A DNA stretch of 21,554 nucleotides from Actinomycetes bacterium (lineage in GTDB: Bacteria; Actinomycetota; Humimicrobiia; Humimicrobiales; Humimicrobiaceae), in the NCBI GenBank assembly GCA_030603375.1, contig JAUVXY010000005.1:1-21554 (forward strand), written 5' to 3'. The notes under the pieces are model-generated. The model had not been told where the DNA came from and did no database searches. It saw only the letters and a list, made by a program, of their open reading frames with translations. Positions 1-7,937 of the stretch are shown one piece after another (position 1 is the stretch's first letter; each line of letters opens with the position of its first letter). The translations under genes and the position numbers were made by a program.

Positions 1-103
1 TTCAGCTATTGCTTCAGTCCGCTTTTTCAAGTCCCGAAAACATGCCACCGGCATATTTTCACATATTTCATTTCTATATTCTTTCCTAAAATTTATACGT
101 TTC

Positions 104-192
<89 letters not shown>

Positions 193-202
193 ATTTTACA
201 AT

Positions 203-231
203 ATTATAAGCAAATAATTCATTTATTTCTA
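203..231 (-). promoter_or_regulatory. Candidate promoter of the tRNA-Leu gene
   Basis: On the minus strand a perfect -10 hexamer TATAAT (203-208) lies 17 bases downstream of a weak -35 match, TAGAAA (226-231, 4 of 6 to TTGACA). Initiation about 7 bases after the -10 would fall a few bases before the tRNA 5' end at 192. The background is very AT-rich, so chance hexamers are common. The correct position relative to the tRNA is the main support. Confidence 0.4.
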
Positions 232-302
232 TAAAAATATCCTAATTAAAACAAAATTTATTAACTCGCCATGTAACTTCTTGTATTATATCATGACTGT
301 TT

Positions 303-2075
303 TTACTCTTCTTTAGGCTTAAGGCATAAGGCAAGATGCTCCCATAGATTGCCCTCTTTGACCAAAAGATTGATGTCTTTATTTTCCTCTAGATTTTTCA
401 TTAATTCTAAGTCAACAGGAATACTGAGAATATCAATCTCTCCTTTTTCCAGCATACCAATAAGACTATTTATATCTGAATCAAATAAAAATTTTATATT
501 GTCAATTTTTGGCTGTTCTCCAAAATAGTATTCATTCTTCTCAAGTAAAATATATTCGCCACTTACCCACTCTTTTAATTTATAAGGGCCGCAGCCAATA
601 ATATCATTTTTAAAAAGACTGCTTACTTTTTCATCTTTTTCCATTATACTTTTTGGAAATATAATGCTAAATAGCCCTTTCCAATCATCACAATAATCTC
701 TGAAGACAATGTTGAACTCTTTTTCGTTTATAATTTCTATATCCTTTATATTTTTATAATCTTTAAAGATATCAGATACATCTGCATCCTCTATAATTGA
801 TTTAAATGTGTACCCAATATCTTCTGATGTTATTGGAGTTCCATCACTCCAATAAATATCATCTTTTAGTTTAATTTTTACTTTCAATGTACTCTCAGCA
901 CCACTTTTTCCCATAGGAGGAGGCAGTTGTTCTTCAACTAAAGCAGGCCTATACTCCCCTTCTTCATTTTTTTCCCACAATCCTTTAATTATAAGGTTAC
1001 TTATGTAACCAGTATATATGCTATCAAAGATTAGTGGATTCAAGGTATAAGGCTCCTGTTTGAACCCGACTATTATATTTTTGTCTTCTTCATCTAAGTC
1101 ACCATTGCGCTCAATGTCCCAGTCTTCAATATTTTTAAAAAAAAGATTATCTCTTAAATCTATGTCTACATTTTTTATTTTTTTATTATACGCGATAGAA
1201 AGCAACCTATTGTAAAGAGGTAAAATTACTGCATCACCTGCTAATTTTTCCTGAAGGTCTCTAATCAGGTTTTTTTTACTTTCAAGATCGTTTTCTTTGT
1301 AAAATTCCTGTAAATATTGATCCACTTCTTCGTTTTCATACCAATAGAAATTGTAACAATCTATATTGTCGTTAGTTTCTCTTGGAGGTATTTTATCTGA
1401 ACAAAAGTAATTTTCTAATCTTCCGCCCTCGTTTGTGTACAACGCCCATATGCCAAGTTCATAATCACCTTTTTTTATATGTTCCAAATACCACTCTCTG
1501 GGAGATCTATTAAAAATCCATATATTAATTCCAATCTTTTTCAAGTCTTCTTTAATAAATTCTTCCATTATCATCCTGGAGTCACTATCGCCACTGGCGC
1601 CAATTATTATATATAATGGATTGTCTATGCCATAACCGGCATCACTTAAAAAACTTTTTGCTTTATCCGGATTATAGGAATATTCTTTCCATGCCGGAAA
1701 ATAATACATTGAATCTTTTAAAAATAAGCTGTTTAAAACCTCGCCATAGCTGCCAAGTAATTCTTCTACTATCCTTTCCCTGTTAATAGCATAAAAAATA
1801 GCTTTTCTTACATTTATATCACTTAGTGGATTTTTATTTTTCTGCCTGTTTTTTAGTTCCAAAAAAAATTCTGCATCTTTTATGTCTGAGACCTGATTCT
1901 CGTCTCCTGGCTCTGCACCTTCTTTATTGTTTGGCTTGTCTTCGCTAATGTTTATTTTATCTTCATCAATATCCAGTCTTAATCCATTCCCTTCAAACTC
2001 ACAGGAAATCAAAAAAATACCTCCAATAAGCATATAAATTAAAATGGAAAAAATTATAATTTTGACTTTTTTCAT
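303..2075 (-). CDS. Circularly permuted family-5 (OppA-like) solute-binding lipoprotein
   Basis: A 590-residue extracytoplasmic binding protein, probably for peptides and served by the adjacent OppBCDF. The start at 2075 (MKKVKII) has an AGG nine bases upstream and puts a signal peptide at the N-terminus. Upstream in-frame ATGs reaching to 2144 lack a ribosome site. The lipobox is LISC with lipidated Cys25, followed by an acidic spacer (about 26-68). Residues about 69-322 match the normal C-terminal half of an SBP_bac_5 domain: NPLSDINVRKAI, then YNPDKAKSFLSDAGY, then KKIGINIWI, then LPLYNRLL. Residues about 332-590 match the normal N-terminal half: EPYTLNPL, then LKDDIYWSDGTPITSEDI, then GCGPYKLKEW, then LEKGEIDIL, ending in LWEHLALCLKP. 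The order is therefore swapped, while the total length fits one domain. The reading frame is uninterrupted. Family membership is secure; ligand and function are inferred. Confidence 0.9.
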   Translation of the reverse strand: MKKVKIIIFSILIYMLIGGIFLISCEFEGNGLRLDIDEDKINISEDKPNNKEGAEPGDENQVSDIKDAEFFLELKNRQKNKNPLSDINVRKAIFYAINRERIVEELLGSYGEVLNSLFLKDSMYYFPAWKEYSYNPDKAKSFLSDAGYGIDNPLYIIIGASGDSDSRMIMEEFIKEDLKKIGINIWIFNRSPREWYLEHIKKGDYELGIWALYTNEGGRLENYFCSDKIPPRETNDNIDCYNFYWYENEEVDQYLQEFYKENDLESKKNLIRDLQEKLAGDAVILPLYNRLLSIAYNKKIKNVDIDLRDNLFFKNIEDWDIERNGDLDEEDKNIIVGFKQEPYTLNPLIFDSIYTGYISNLIIKGLWEKNEEGEYRPALVEEQLPPPMGKSGAESTLKVKIKLKDDIYWSDGTPITSEDIGYTFKSIIEDADVSDIFKDYKNIKDIEIINEKEFNIVFRDYCDDWKGLFSIIFPKSIMEKDEKVSSLFKNDIIGCGPYKLKEWVSGEYILLEKNEYYFGEQPKIDNIKFLFDSDINSLIGMLEKGEIDILSIPVDLELMKNLEENKDINLLVKEGNLWEHLALCLKPKEE

Positions 2076-2176
2076 AGAAATAAGCCTGGTTTTAGTTTGT
2101 TTCACATTATTATTTGACATTTGGTCAAACATCCAGACTGACATATGTTGAAGATTTAATAAATTTTAATTTTGTC

Positions 2177-3175
2177 TTAAAACGATTTCCCGGCAAAAAA
2201 GCAAGCTGCCAGATGCTCGTTACCATTTTTAGAATAATTTTTTAACTCTGGTTCCTCTTTGCTGCAGATTTCCTCCGCATTGGGACATCTTGGGTGAAAC
2301 CTGCATCCACTTGGCGGGTTAATGGGACTTGGAACATCTCCTTCCAATATAATCCTTTTTCTCTTTTTTTCCAGTTCTGGGTCAGGGATAGGTATAGCTG
2401 ACAGGAGCCCTCTGGTATATGGATGAAGAGGCTTTTTGTATAGGTCCCAGCTGTCTGCCACTTCTACGATTTTGCCAAGATACATAACTCCTATTCTGTT
2501 GCTTATGTGCTTAACTACAGACAAGTCATGGGCAATAAAAAGATATGTTAAATTAAATTCTTTCTGAAGATCTGACATTAAGTTTAAAATCTGAGCCTGC
2601 ACTGAAACATCAAGCGCTGACACAGGTTCATCACAAAGTATAAGTTTTGGGGTAAGAGCAAGAGCTCTTGCAACTCCTACTCTCTGCCTTTGCCCACCAC
2701 TAAACTCATGCGGATACCGATTTATATGCTCAGGATTTAACCCGACTACTTTTAAAAGTTTTTTTACTTTCTTGCGCCTGTATCCTTTATTTCCTACCCC
2801 GTGAATTTCCAGAGGTTCCCCAACAATATCGCCAATAGTCATCCTCGGGGAAAGCGATGCATAAGGATCCTGAAAAATTACCTGTATTTCTCTACGTACC
2901 TTAAACATTTGCTTTCTGCTAAGTTTAAACAAATCTGTTCCATTATATAGCGCACATCCGCTTGTGGGATTAGTGAGCCTCAGTATCACTCTGGCAGTAG
3001 TAGATTTGCCACATCCGCTTTCACCAACAAGTCCAAATGTTTCACCCTCTTTAATGTGAAAGCTTACACCGTCTACAGCCTTGACAGAGCCTGTAAACTT
3101 TTGAAACAAAAATCCACTTCTTAAAGTAAAATACTTTTTTAAATTTTTTACCTCTAAAATATTGTTATTATCCAT
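2177..3175 (-). CDS. oppF: Oligopeptide ABC transporter ATP-binding protein OppF/DppF type
   Basis: A 332-residue cytoplasmic ATPase, one of two that power the peptide importer. Visible motifs are Walker A GESGCGKS (51-58), the Q-loop VIFQDP, the ABC signature FSGGQRQ (158-164), Walker B LILCDE (178-183) followed by the D-loop SALD, and the switch histidine in FIAHDLS. The C-terminal oligo_HPY extension HPYTRGLLSAIPIP marks the Opp/Dpp/nickel subfamily. It also carries a four-cysteine pattern (CRFHPRC, then EIC, then AAC) of the kind reported to bind an iron-sulfur cluster in mycobacterial homologues. The stop of oppD lies 10 bases upstream. Assignment as OppF rather than OppD rests on its place after OppD and on the KAVDGVSF-type N-terminus. 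No strong ribosome site precedes the start. Confidence 0.95.
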   Translation of the reverse strand: MDNNNILEVKNLKKYFTLRSGFLFQKFTGSVKAVDGVSFHIKEGETFGLVGESGCGKSTTARVILRLTNPTSGCALYNGTDLFKLSRKQMFKVRREIQVIFQDPYASLSPRMTIGDIVGEPLEIHGVGNKGYRRKKVKKLLKVVGLNPEHINRYPHEFSGGQRQRVGVARALALTPKLILCDEPVSALDVSVQAQILNLMSDLQKEFNLTYLFIAHDLSVVKHISNRIGVMYLGKIVEVADSWDLYKKPLHPYTRGLLSAIPIPDPELEKKRKRIILEGDVPSPINPPSGCRFHPRCPNAEEICSKEEPELKNYSKNGNEHLAACFFAGKSF

Positions 3176-3185
3176 AAAATTCTTA

Positions 3186-4199
3186 TTAAATTCTACTTAA
3201 ACTTCCGTCTAAAAATTCACCAGCTCTATGGCACGCTACCCAATGGTTTTCTTCTATTTCCACAAACTGAGGATATTTTTTCCTGCATTCTTCAACAGCA
3301 AACTTACATCTTTTTCTAAATACACAGCCTTTTGGCAAATCTATTAAGCTCGGTGGCGACCCTTCTATGGGAGTTAATCTTTCTTCCTGTTTTTTATCAA
3401 GTCTGGCAATAGAACTCATTAATCCGATTGTATATGGGTGAAGAGGTTTATAATATATGTCATCAACAACTGAAAATTCAACCGGCTTGCCAGCATACAT
3501 TACCATCACTCTCTTTGCATATTTTGCAACAACTCCCAGGTCATGCGTTATAATTATAATTGAGGATTTCGTCTTTTTCTTAAGTTCATTCATCAACTCA
3601 AGTATTTGTGCCTGTATGGTAACATCTAACGCAGTGGTCGGCTCATCAGCTATCAGTACACTCGGGCTATTGGCAATTGCCATAGCTATCATCACTCTCT
3701 GTTTCATGCCACCACTAAATTCATACGGATAGCTGCCCAACCTATTTTTTGCCTCAGGTATGCCTACCATCTCTAAAAGTTTCAGACATTCTTTTTTAGC
3801 TTCTTTCTTGTTTAATTTTCTATGTGTGGTAATTGATTCCATTATTTGGTTGCTAATAGTGTACACTGGGTTTAATGAAGTCATAGGATCCTGAAAAATC
3901 ATGGAGATCTTATTGCCCCTAAGATTTTGAAGTTCTGCTTTACTCATTTTTAGCAAGTTTTTATCATCAAAAATTATTTCACCACCGACTATTTTGCCAA
4001 TAGGCTGTTGGATTAACTTCAAAATTGACAATGCAGTTACACTTTTTCCTGATCCAGTCTCACCAACAATCCCAAGGGTTTCACCAACTTTAAGGTCAAA
4101 GCTTACTCCATCTACGGCTTTAACAATACCGCCATCGGTATAAAAATAAGTTTTTAAGTTTTTAACTTCTAAAATTTTATTATTTTCTGAAAAGCTCAT
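3186..4199 (-). CDS. oppD: Oligopeptide ABC transporter ATP-binding protein OppD/DppD type
   Basis: A 337-residue partner ATPase to OppF. Motifs are Walker A GETGSGKS (46-53), Q-loop MIFQDPMTSLNP, signature FSGGMKQR, Walker B VLIADE followed by TTALDVTIQ, and switch histidine IITHDLG. The FSGGMKQRVMIAMA form and the DEPTTALD version of Walker B are typical of OppD/DppD rather than OppF. The C-terminus has the oligo_HPY segment HPYTIGLMSS and then the cysteines CVFRKRC, EEC and ACH, matching the reported iron-sulfur-binding pattern of Opp/Dpp ATPases. It lies 28 bases after oppC and 10 bases before oppF, so co-transcription is very likely. The ATG at 4199 gives the normal N-terminus. Confidence 0.95.
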   Translation of the reverse strand: MSFSENNKILEVKNLKTYFYTDGGIVKAVDGVSFDLKVGETLGIVGETGSGKSVTALSILKLIQQPIGKIVGGEIIFDDKNLLKMSKAELQNLRGNKISMIFQDPMTSLNPVYTISNQIMESITTHRKLNKKEAKKECLKLLEMVGIPEAKNRLGSYPYEFSGGMKQRVMIAMAIANSPSVLIADEPTTALDVTIQAQILELMNELKKKTKSSIIIITHDLGVVAKYAKRVMVMYAGKPVEFSVVDDIYYKPLHPYTIGLMSSIARLDKKQEERLTPIEGSPPSLIDLPKGCVFRKRCKFAVEECRKKYPQFVEIEENHWVACHRAGEFLDGSLSRI

Positions 4200-4227
4200 T
4201 ATTTGAAAAATATAATTTTATATTATG

Positions 4228-5154
4228 TTACTTTAATCTTGGATCAAAAGCATCTCTTAGCCCATCGCCCAACAACACAAAGCCTAAAACTGTTATCACT
4301 ATTGCAATACCCGGGAAAAACATCATCCATGGAGCAATATCTATGTAATTCAGAGACTCGGAAAGCATTTTACCCCATGCTGGTGTAGGAGGTTGAACAC
4401 CAAGACCTAAAAAGCTCAAAGCTGCTTCTACAAGAATTGCGGACCCAACATTCATAGTTGCATAAACTATTATAGGGGCAAATGCATTTGGGAAGATATG
4501 CTTTATGATTATCCTAAAATTGCTGGCGCCAAGCGCTCTTGCTGCTTCTATATATTCCTTATTTTTTATAGACAGTATGGAACCCCTGAAGATCCTTGCA
4601 AAAGATGCCCACCCTAAAATTCCGATAGCGATAAATATATTCATAATCCCCGGCCCAAGAATAGTCATTATAACTATAGCTCCTAAAATATATGGAAAAG
4701 CAAAGAAAATATCAGCCATTCTCATTATTAAAACATCTGGTACGTTGCCAAAATAGCCCGCAATTGCACCAAAGAATAATCCTATTGTCACTGATATTCC
4801 TACTGCTATAACACCTACCTCTAAAGAAATTCTACTTCCGTATATAACTCTGCTAAAAATATCTCTGCCCAGTAAATCAGTACCGAATAAATGAGCCATA
4901 CCTGGAGATAGCGATGATTCTTCCTTTACTCTCCCAATTGGATTGTAGGGAGAAACCAGAGGTGCAAAAATAGCTATTATAATTAAAAATATTATGATCC
5001 CCAAACCGATCATTGCCAGTTTATTCTTTTTAAGCCTCCTCCAGGCATCCTTATATAATGAAGACCTTGAATATTTTTTTTCCATGCCAGCGTCTTCCAA
5101 TATTTCAGTAATTTCACTTTGTTCTTTTAAATCTTTTTTAATTTCAGGATACAT
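4228..5154 (-). CDS. oppC: Oligopeptide ABC transporter permease OppC/DppC type
   Basis: A 308-residue inner-membrane permease that pairs with OppB to form the channel. After a hydrophilic N-terminus comes the OppC_N-type segment (RRLKKNKLAMIGLG, then a long hydrophobic helix ending in FAPLVSPYNP). The periplasmic loop has LFGTDLLGRDIFSRVIYGSR, which is characteristic of this family. The BPD_transp_1 region follows, with an EAA motif EYIEAARALGASNFRIIIKH that docks on the ATPases and the ending GDGLRDAFDPRLK. About six membrane segments are visible. The ATG at 5154 has no clear ribosome site. An internal ATG at 5085 (MEKKYSR) has GGAAG eight bases upstream and would remove 23 polar residues without touching the conserved domain, so the start is uncertain. 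Confidence 0.95.
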   Translation of the reverse strand: MYPEIKKDLKEQSEITEILEDAGMEKKYSRSSLYKDAWRRLKKNKLAMIGLGIIIFLIIIAIFAPLVSPYNPIGRVKEESSLSPGMAHLFGTDLLGRDIFSRVIYGSRISLEVGVIAVGISVTIGLFFGAIAGYFGNVPDVLIMRMADIFFAFPYILGAIVIMTILGPGIMNIFIAIGILGWASFARIFRGSILSIKNKEYIEAARALGASNFRIIIKHIFPNAFAPIIVYATMNVGSAILVEAALSFLGLGVQPPTPAWGKMLSESLNYIDIAPWMMFFPGIAIVITVLGFVLLGDGLRDAFDPRLK

Positions 5155-5181
5155 TTTAATAAAAAAATAAAAAATTATTTT

Positions 5182-6126
5182 TTATACATTTAATTCTTTT
5201 TGCTCAAACCTGATTCTTGGATCTAACCAGGCATATAATATGTCCACTATTAAATTCATGGCAACAAAAATTAAAACAAGTACTATCGTTCCGCCTACCA
5301 CTACAGGAGCATCTCTTTGTAAGACAGCTAGATAAATAGTTCTGCCGATTCCCGGCCAGCTAAAAACAGTCTCCGTAAGAATAGCTCCGCCCATAAGAGC
5401 GCCTAAATCCAGACCAATTAATGTGACAACCGGTATAAGGGCATTCTTTAGAGCATGTTTGGTAATTACCTTAAATTCAGGTAATCCTTTTGCATAGGCA
5501 GTTGTTATATAATCATTAGATAAGACTTCAAGCATGCTTCCTCTTGTCATCCTTGCTACAAAAGCAGTAGAAACTGATGCAAGTGTAATAGCTGGAAGCA
5601 CATAATATTTAATGCTGCCGTCACCCATACCTGACATGGGGAGCCAGCCTAATTTTAAGCCAAATACTACCTGGAACATCATTCCAAGCCAAAAAACTGG
5701 TACACATACAGCCAGTGTTGTGGAAATGGTTACAAGCACATCCCAAAAACTGTATTTTTTTACTGCTGAAATTATTCCAGCAAAAATTCCAATTATAACT
5801 TCAATAACAATTGCAACCAGTGCCAACCTGATAGAATTAGGATAATGTTCGGCCAATATGTCACTGACAGGGCGCCGGTACCTGTACGAAGTACCAAGAT
5901 CACCTTTGGCTAATCCACTAACATACCGCCAGTACTGTACATATAGCGGCTTATCAATGCCCATCTTCTCTCTTAGATTAGCCAGTGCCTGCTCTGTGGC
6001 ACCTTTCTGGAGAATAAGACGAGCAGGATCTTCAGGAATAATATACATCAGTATAAACAATATTAATGTTACCCCAATTAATACCGGAATAACCTGCAAT
6101 ACTCTTTTAAAAATATAATAAAGCAT
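5182..6126 (-). CDS. oppB: Oligopeptide ABC transporter permease OppB/DppB type
   Basis: A 314-residue inner-membrane permease subunit. The N-terminus (FKRVLQVIPVLIGVTLILF) is the standard first helix. It is followed by the periplasmic stretch IPEDPARLILQKGATEQALANL and the LYVQYWRYVSGLAKGDLGTSYR motif typical of OppB. The EAA loop reads SNDYITTAYAKGLPEFKV and precedes ALKNALIPVVT. The C-terminus ends in the family pattern ILYAWLDPRIR. Six membrane helices are expected. The gene follows oppA after a 141-base spacer that holds a strong hairpin, and precedes oppC by 27 bases. This is the usual order for Opp/Dpp operons. Confidence 0.95.
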   Translation of the reverse strand: MLYYIFKRVLQVIPVLIGVTLILFILMYIIPEDPARLILQKGATEQALANLREKMGIDKPLYVQYWRYVSGLAKGDLGTSYRYRRPVSDILAEHYPNSIRLALVAIVIEVIIGIFAGIISAVKKYSFWDVLVTISTTLAVCVPVFWLGMMFQVVFGLKLGWLPMSGMGDGSIKYYVLPAITLASVSTAFVARMTRGSMLEVLSNDYITTAYAKGLPEFKVITKHALKNALIPVVTLIGLDLGALMGGAILTETVFSWPGIGRTIYLAVLQRDAPVVVGGTIVLVLIFVAMNLIVDILYAWLDPRIRFEQKELNV

Positions 6127-6179
6127 TATTCTTATTTATGAATTATTTACTGAAAAATTTTCTATTATTTCATACATTA

Positions 6180-6218
6180 ATTATGCAGCCTACATTATAA
6201 AAATGTAGGCTGCATAAT
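6180..6218 (-). promoter_or_regulatory. Perfect 17-bp intergenic hairpin between oppA and oppB
   Basis: The arms 6180-6196 and 6202-6218 are perfect inverted complements around a 5-base loop (6197-6201). The core of the arm is GCAGCCTACATT. Downstream on the minus strand there is no run of T, so it is not a typical Rho-independent terminator. A stable stem placed after the binding-protein gene and before the permease genes is a known way to raise binding-protein mRNA relative to permease mRNA, by partial termination or by blocking 3' exonuclease. That role is inferred here. Confidence 0.75.
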
Positions 6219-6267
6219 ATCACAAAGTTTTAAAAAATAACTTGGACTATTTTTTAATAACTTTTAC

Positions 6268-7869
6268 CTACTCTTTTTCTAACCATACCTTGCTCAGATC
6301 ATACTCTTCCATTGCGCTTAGATAAAAACCCTTAACATAAGGTTGAACTATTTGTCTTGAACCATAAAAATATATAAGTGCAAAAGCGCAATCATCAAGT
6401 ATTGTTTTTTCTACTTCCCTGTATTTTGCCTGTCTTTCCTCGTCATCAGAAATTTTTCTTGTTTCAAGAAGCATCTCATCTACTACAGGATTACTGTATC
6501 CAGCATAGTTATCAGCAGATCCTGAATAGAACAGTGGAAACAGGAAATTGTCCATAGTCGGATAATCAGCCATCCAGCCTAATCTGAAGAAATTAATCTC
6601 GCCGCTTTTAGCTTTTTCAAGCATTGCGCCCCATTCATAACCTTCTATTTCTATGTTTATTCCAATTTCCTTGGCATCAGCCTGAACAGCTTCTGCAATC
6701 ATTTCATGCCCGGAGCCAATGTTGAAACCTAACTTTAATGTAGGCAGGCCTTCTCCGTTTGGATAGCCGGCTTCTGCTAATTTCTCTTTGGCTTTTTCAG
6801 GATCATATGTAACAGCTGAAGCATTTTCCTTAAATCCCGGTATTCCCGGAGGCACAAACCCTGTGGCAGGAACAGAAACTCCCTCGTTTACTACGTCGCA
6901 AATATTTTGCTTGTCAATTACATAGCCTATAGCTTCTCTCAGCGCAAGGTTATCTTTAAAAGGTTCTGTGTTAATATTCATACCATAATAGTAAATTGCG
7001 AGTATCGGTTTTTTTATAACACAGTCTTTTAATTTTGGATCTTCTTCAGTTGCTTTTACTTTTCCCTGAGGGATAGAAGTATACTCTAAATTACCTGCTT
7101 TATACTCAAGGAATGCTGTGTTCTCATCAGCCATAATGACATATTTAACATCATTCAGATGTGCCTTGTCTCCCCAGTAATCATCATTTCTTTCAAGAGT
7201 TATGTACTGATCATGCTTCCATTCTACAAATTTAAATGGCCCATTACCATTTACGTGATCAGCGTATTCGTCTCCCCATTCTTCTATATCTTCTTTTGCC
7301 ACAGGATAAAAGCATACATGTCCTAAGGTTTTTATAAAGTCTCCATATGGATATTTCAGTGTTACTTCCAGCGTATAATCATCCAATGCTTTTACACCAG
7401 CAAGCGTATCGGCTTTACCTTCCTGACACTCATCGTACCCAACTATAGGTTCTGCATGGTATGCAAGATACGATGCAGTTTCCTGCAGGGTAAGCCTTGA
7501 CCATGAGTATACAAAATCACTTGCGACAACTTCTCTTCCGCTATGGAATTTGACACCTTTTCTTAAATGAAAGGTATAAACAAGACCATCATCGCTTACA
7601 TCCCACTTTTCTGCTACTGCAGGAACGGTTTCCAAAGTTTCAGTATCGTACTTAACAAGACCCTCAAAAACCTGCCTTATTACCTGTATACCCTCGCTTT
7701 CATAGCTATTTGGTGGGTCAAGCGATACTGGCTCATTGATATAAATCCTGAAAGTTCCGCCAACCTTTTCATCTTTTGCTTTGCATCCAGTGCCAATAAA
7801 CACCATACCAACCAGCGCCAGTACAATTATCAGCACTAATGCAATTTTTAATTTTCCAAAAAATTTCAC
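6268..7869 (-). CDS. oppA: Oligopeptide ABC transporter solute-binding lipoprotein OppA/DppA type (normal topology)
   Basis: A 533-residue lipoprotein that captures peptides (or a similar solute) outside the membrane and delivers them to OppBC. It starts at GTG 7869, with AAGGAG six bases upstream. The signal peptide (about 1-28) ends in the lipobox GTGC, so Cys29 is lipidated. The SBP_bac_5 domain is in normal order: EPVSLDPP (about 46-53), YTFHLRKGVKFHSG (about 98-111), GNGPFKFVEWK (about 208-218), LERNDDYWG (about 225-233), the hinge strand AIYYYGMNIN (about 291-300), LREAIGYVIDKQ, YDPEKAKEKLAEAGYPNG, and a C-terminal strand. It serves as an internal reference for the permuted homologue at 303-2075. 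The nearest upstream gene is secG, with a 68-base gap and no visible terminator. The transported ligand cannot be read from the sequence. Confidence 0.96.
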   Translation of the reverse strand: MKFFGKLKIALVLIIVLALVGMVFIGTGCKAKDEKVGGTFRIYINEPVSLDPPNSYESEGIQVIRQVFEGLVKYDTETLETVPAVAEKWDVSDDGLVYTFHLRKGVKFHSGREVVASDFVYSWSRLTLQETASYLAYHAEPIVGYDECQEGKADTLAGVKALDDYTLEVTLKYPYGDFIKTLGHVCFYPVAKEDIEEWGDEYADHVNGNGPFKFVEWKHDQYITLERNDDYWGDKAHLNDVKYVIMADENTAFLEYKAGNLEYTSIPQGKVKATEEDPKLKDCVIKKPILAIYYYGMNINTEPFKDNLALREAIGYVIDKQNICDVVNEGVSVPATGFVPPGIPGFKENASAVTYDPEKAKEKLAEAGYPNGEGLPTLKLGFNIGSGHEMIAEAVQADAKEIGINIEIEGYEWGAMLEKAKSGEINFFRLGWMADYPTMDNFLFPLFYSGSADNYAGYSNPVVDEMLLETRKISDDEERQAKYREVEKTILDDCAFALIYFYGSRQIVQPYVKGFYLSAMEEYDLSKVWLEKE

Positions 7870-7875
7870 CTTCGT

Positions 7876-7881
7876 CTCCTT
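7876..7881 (-). promoter_or_regulatory. Ribosome binding site of oppA fixing a GTG start
   Basis: AAGGAG on the minus strand sits six bases before the GTG at 7869. This supports GTG initiation immediately before the signal peptide. Confidence 0.8.
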
Positions 7882-7937
7882 TCCAAACTCTAATTTTAAC
7901 CAATATTAATAATCTCCTATTTCATACCTCCTTCTTA

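Noticed and set aside
1..54. Possible start of a minus-strand gene running off the left edge (MPVACFRDLKKR...)
   Set aside because: Only 18 codons are visible, the upstream purine-rich site is about 26 bases away, and the frame is also open back into the tRNA flank. I cannot recognise the product, so it is not listed as a gene.
193..302. Rho-independent terminator after the opp operon
   Set aside because: I found no GC-bearing stem followed by a T-run on the minus strand. The operon may read into the tRNA gene or end by another mechanism.
303..2075. Explanation of the permuted gene as a frameshift, assembly join or truncated pseudogene
   Set aside because: The frame is continuous with a complete signal peptide, and both halves are full length, with breakpoints falling on the same strand. 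A random join would not give exactly one domain.
303..2144. Longer reading of the permuted binding protein from ATG 2144
   Set aside because: The extra 23 residues are polar, lack a ribosome site, and would bury the lipoprotein signal peptide. The ATG at 2075 is better.
3457..3732. Plus-strand open frames opposite oppD, and similar ones across the window
   Set aside because: They lie entirely within well-supported minus-strand genes, show no family motif, and reflect the codon structure of the real gene.
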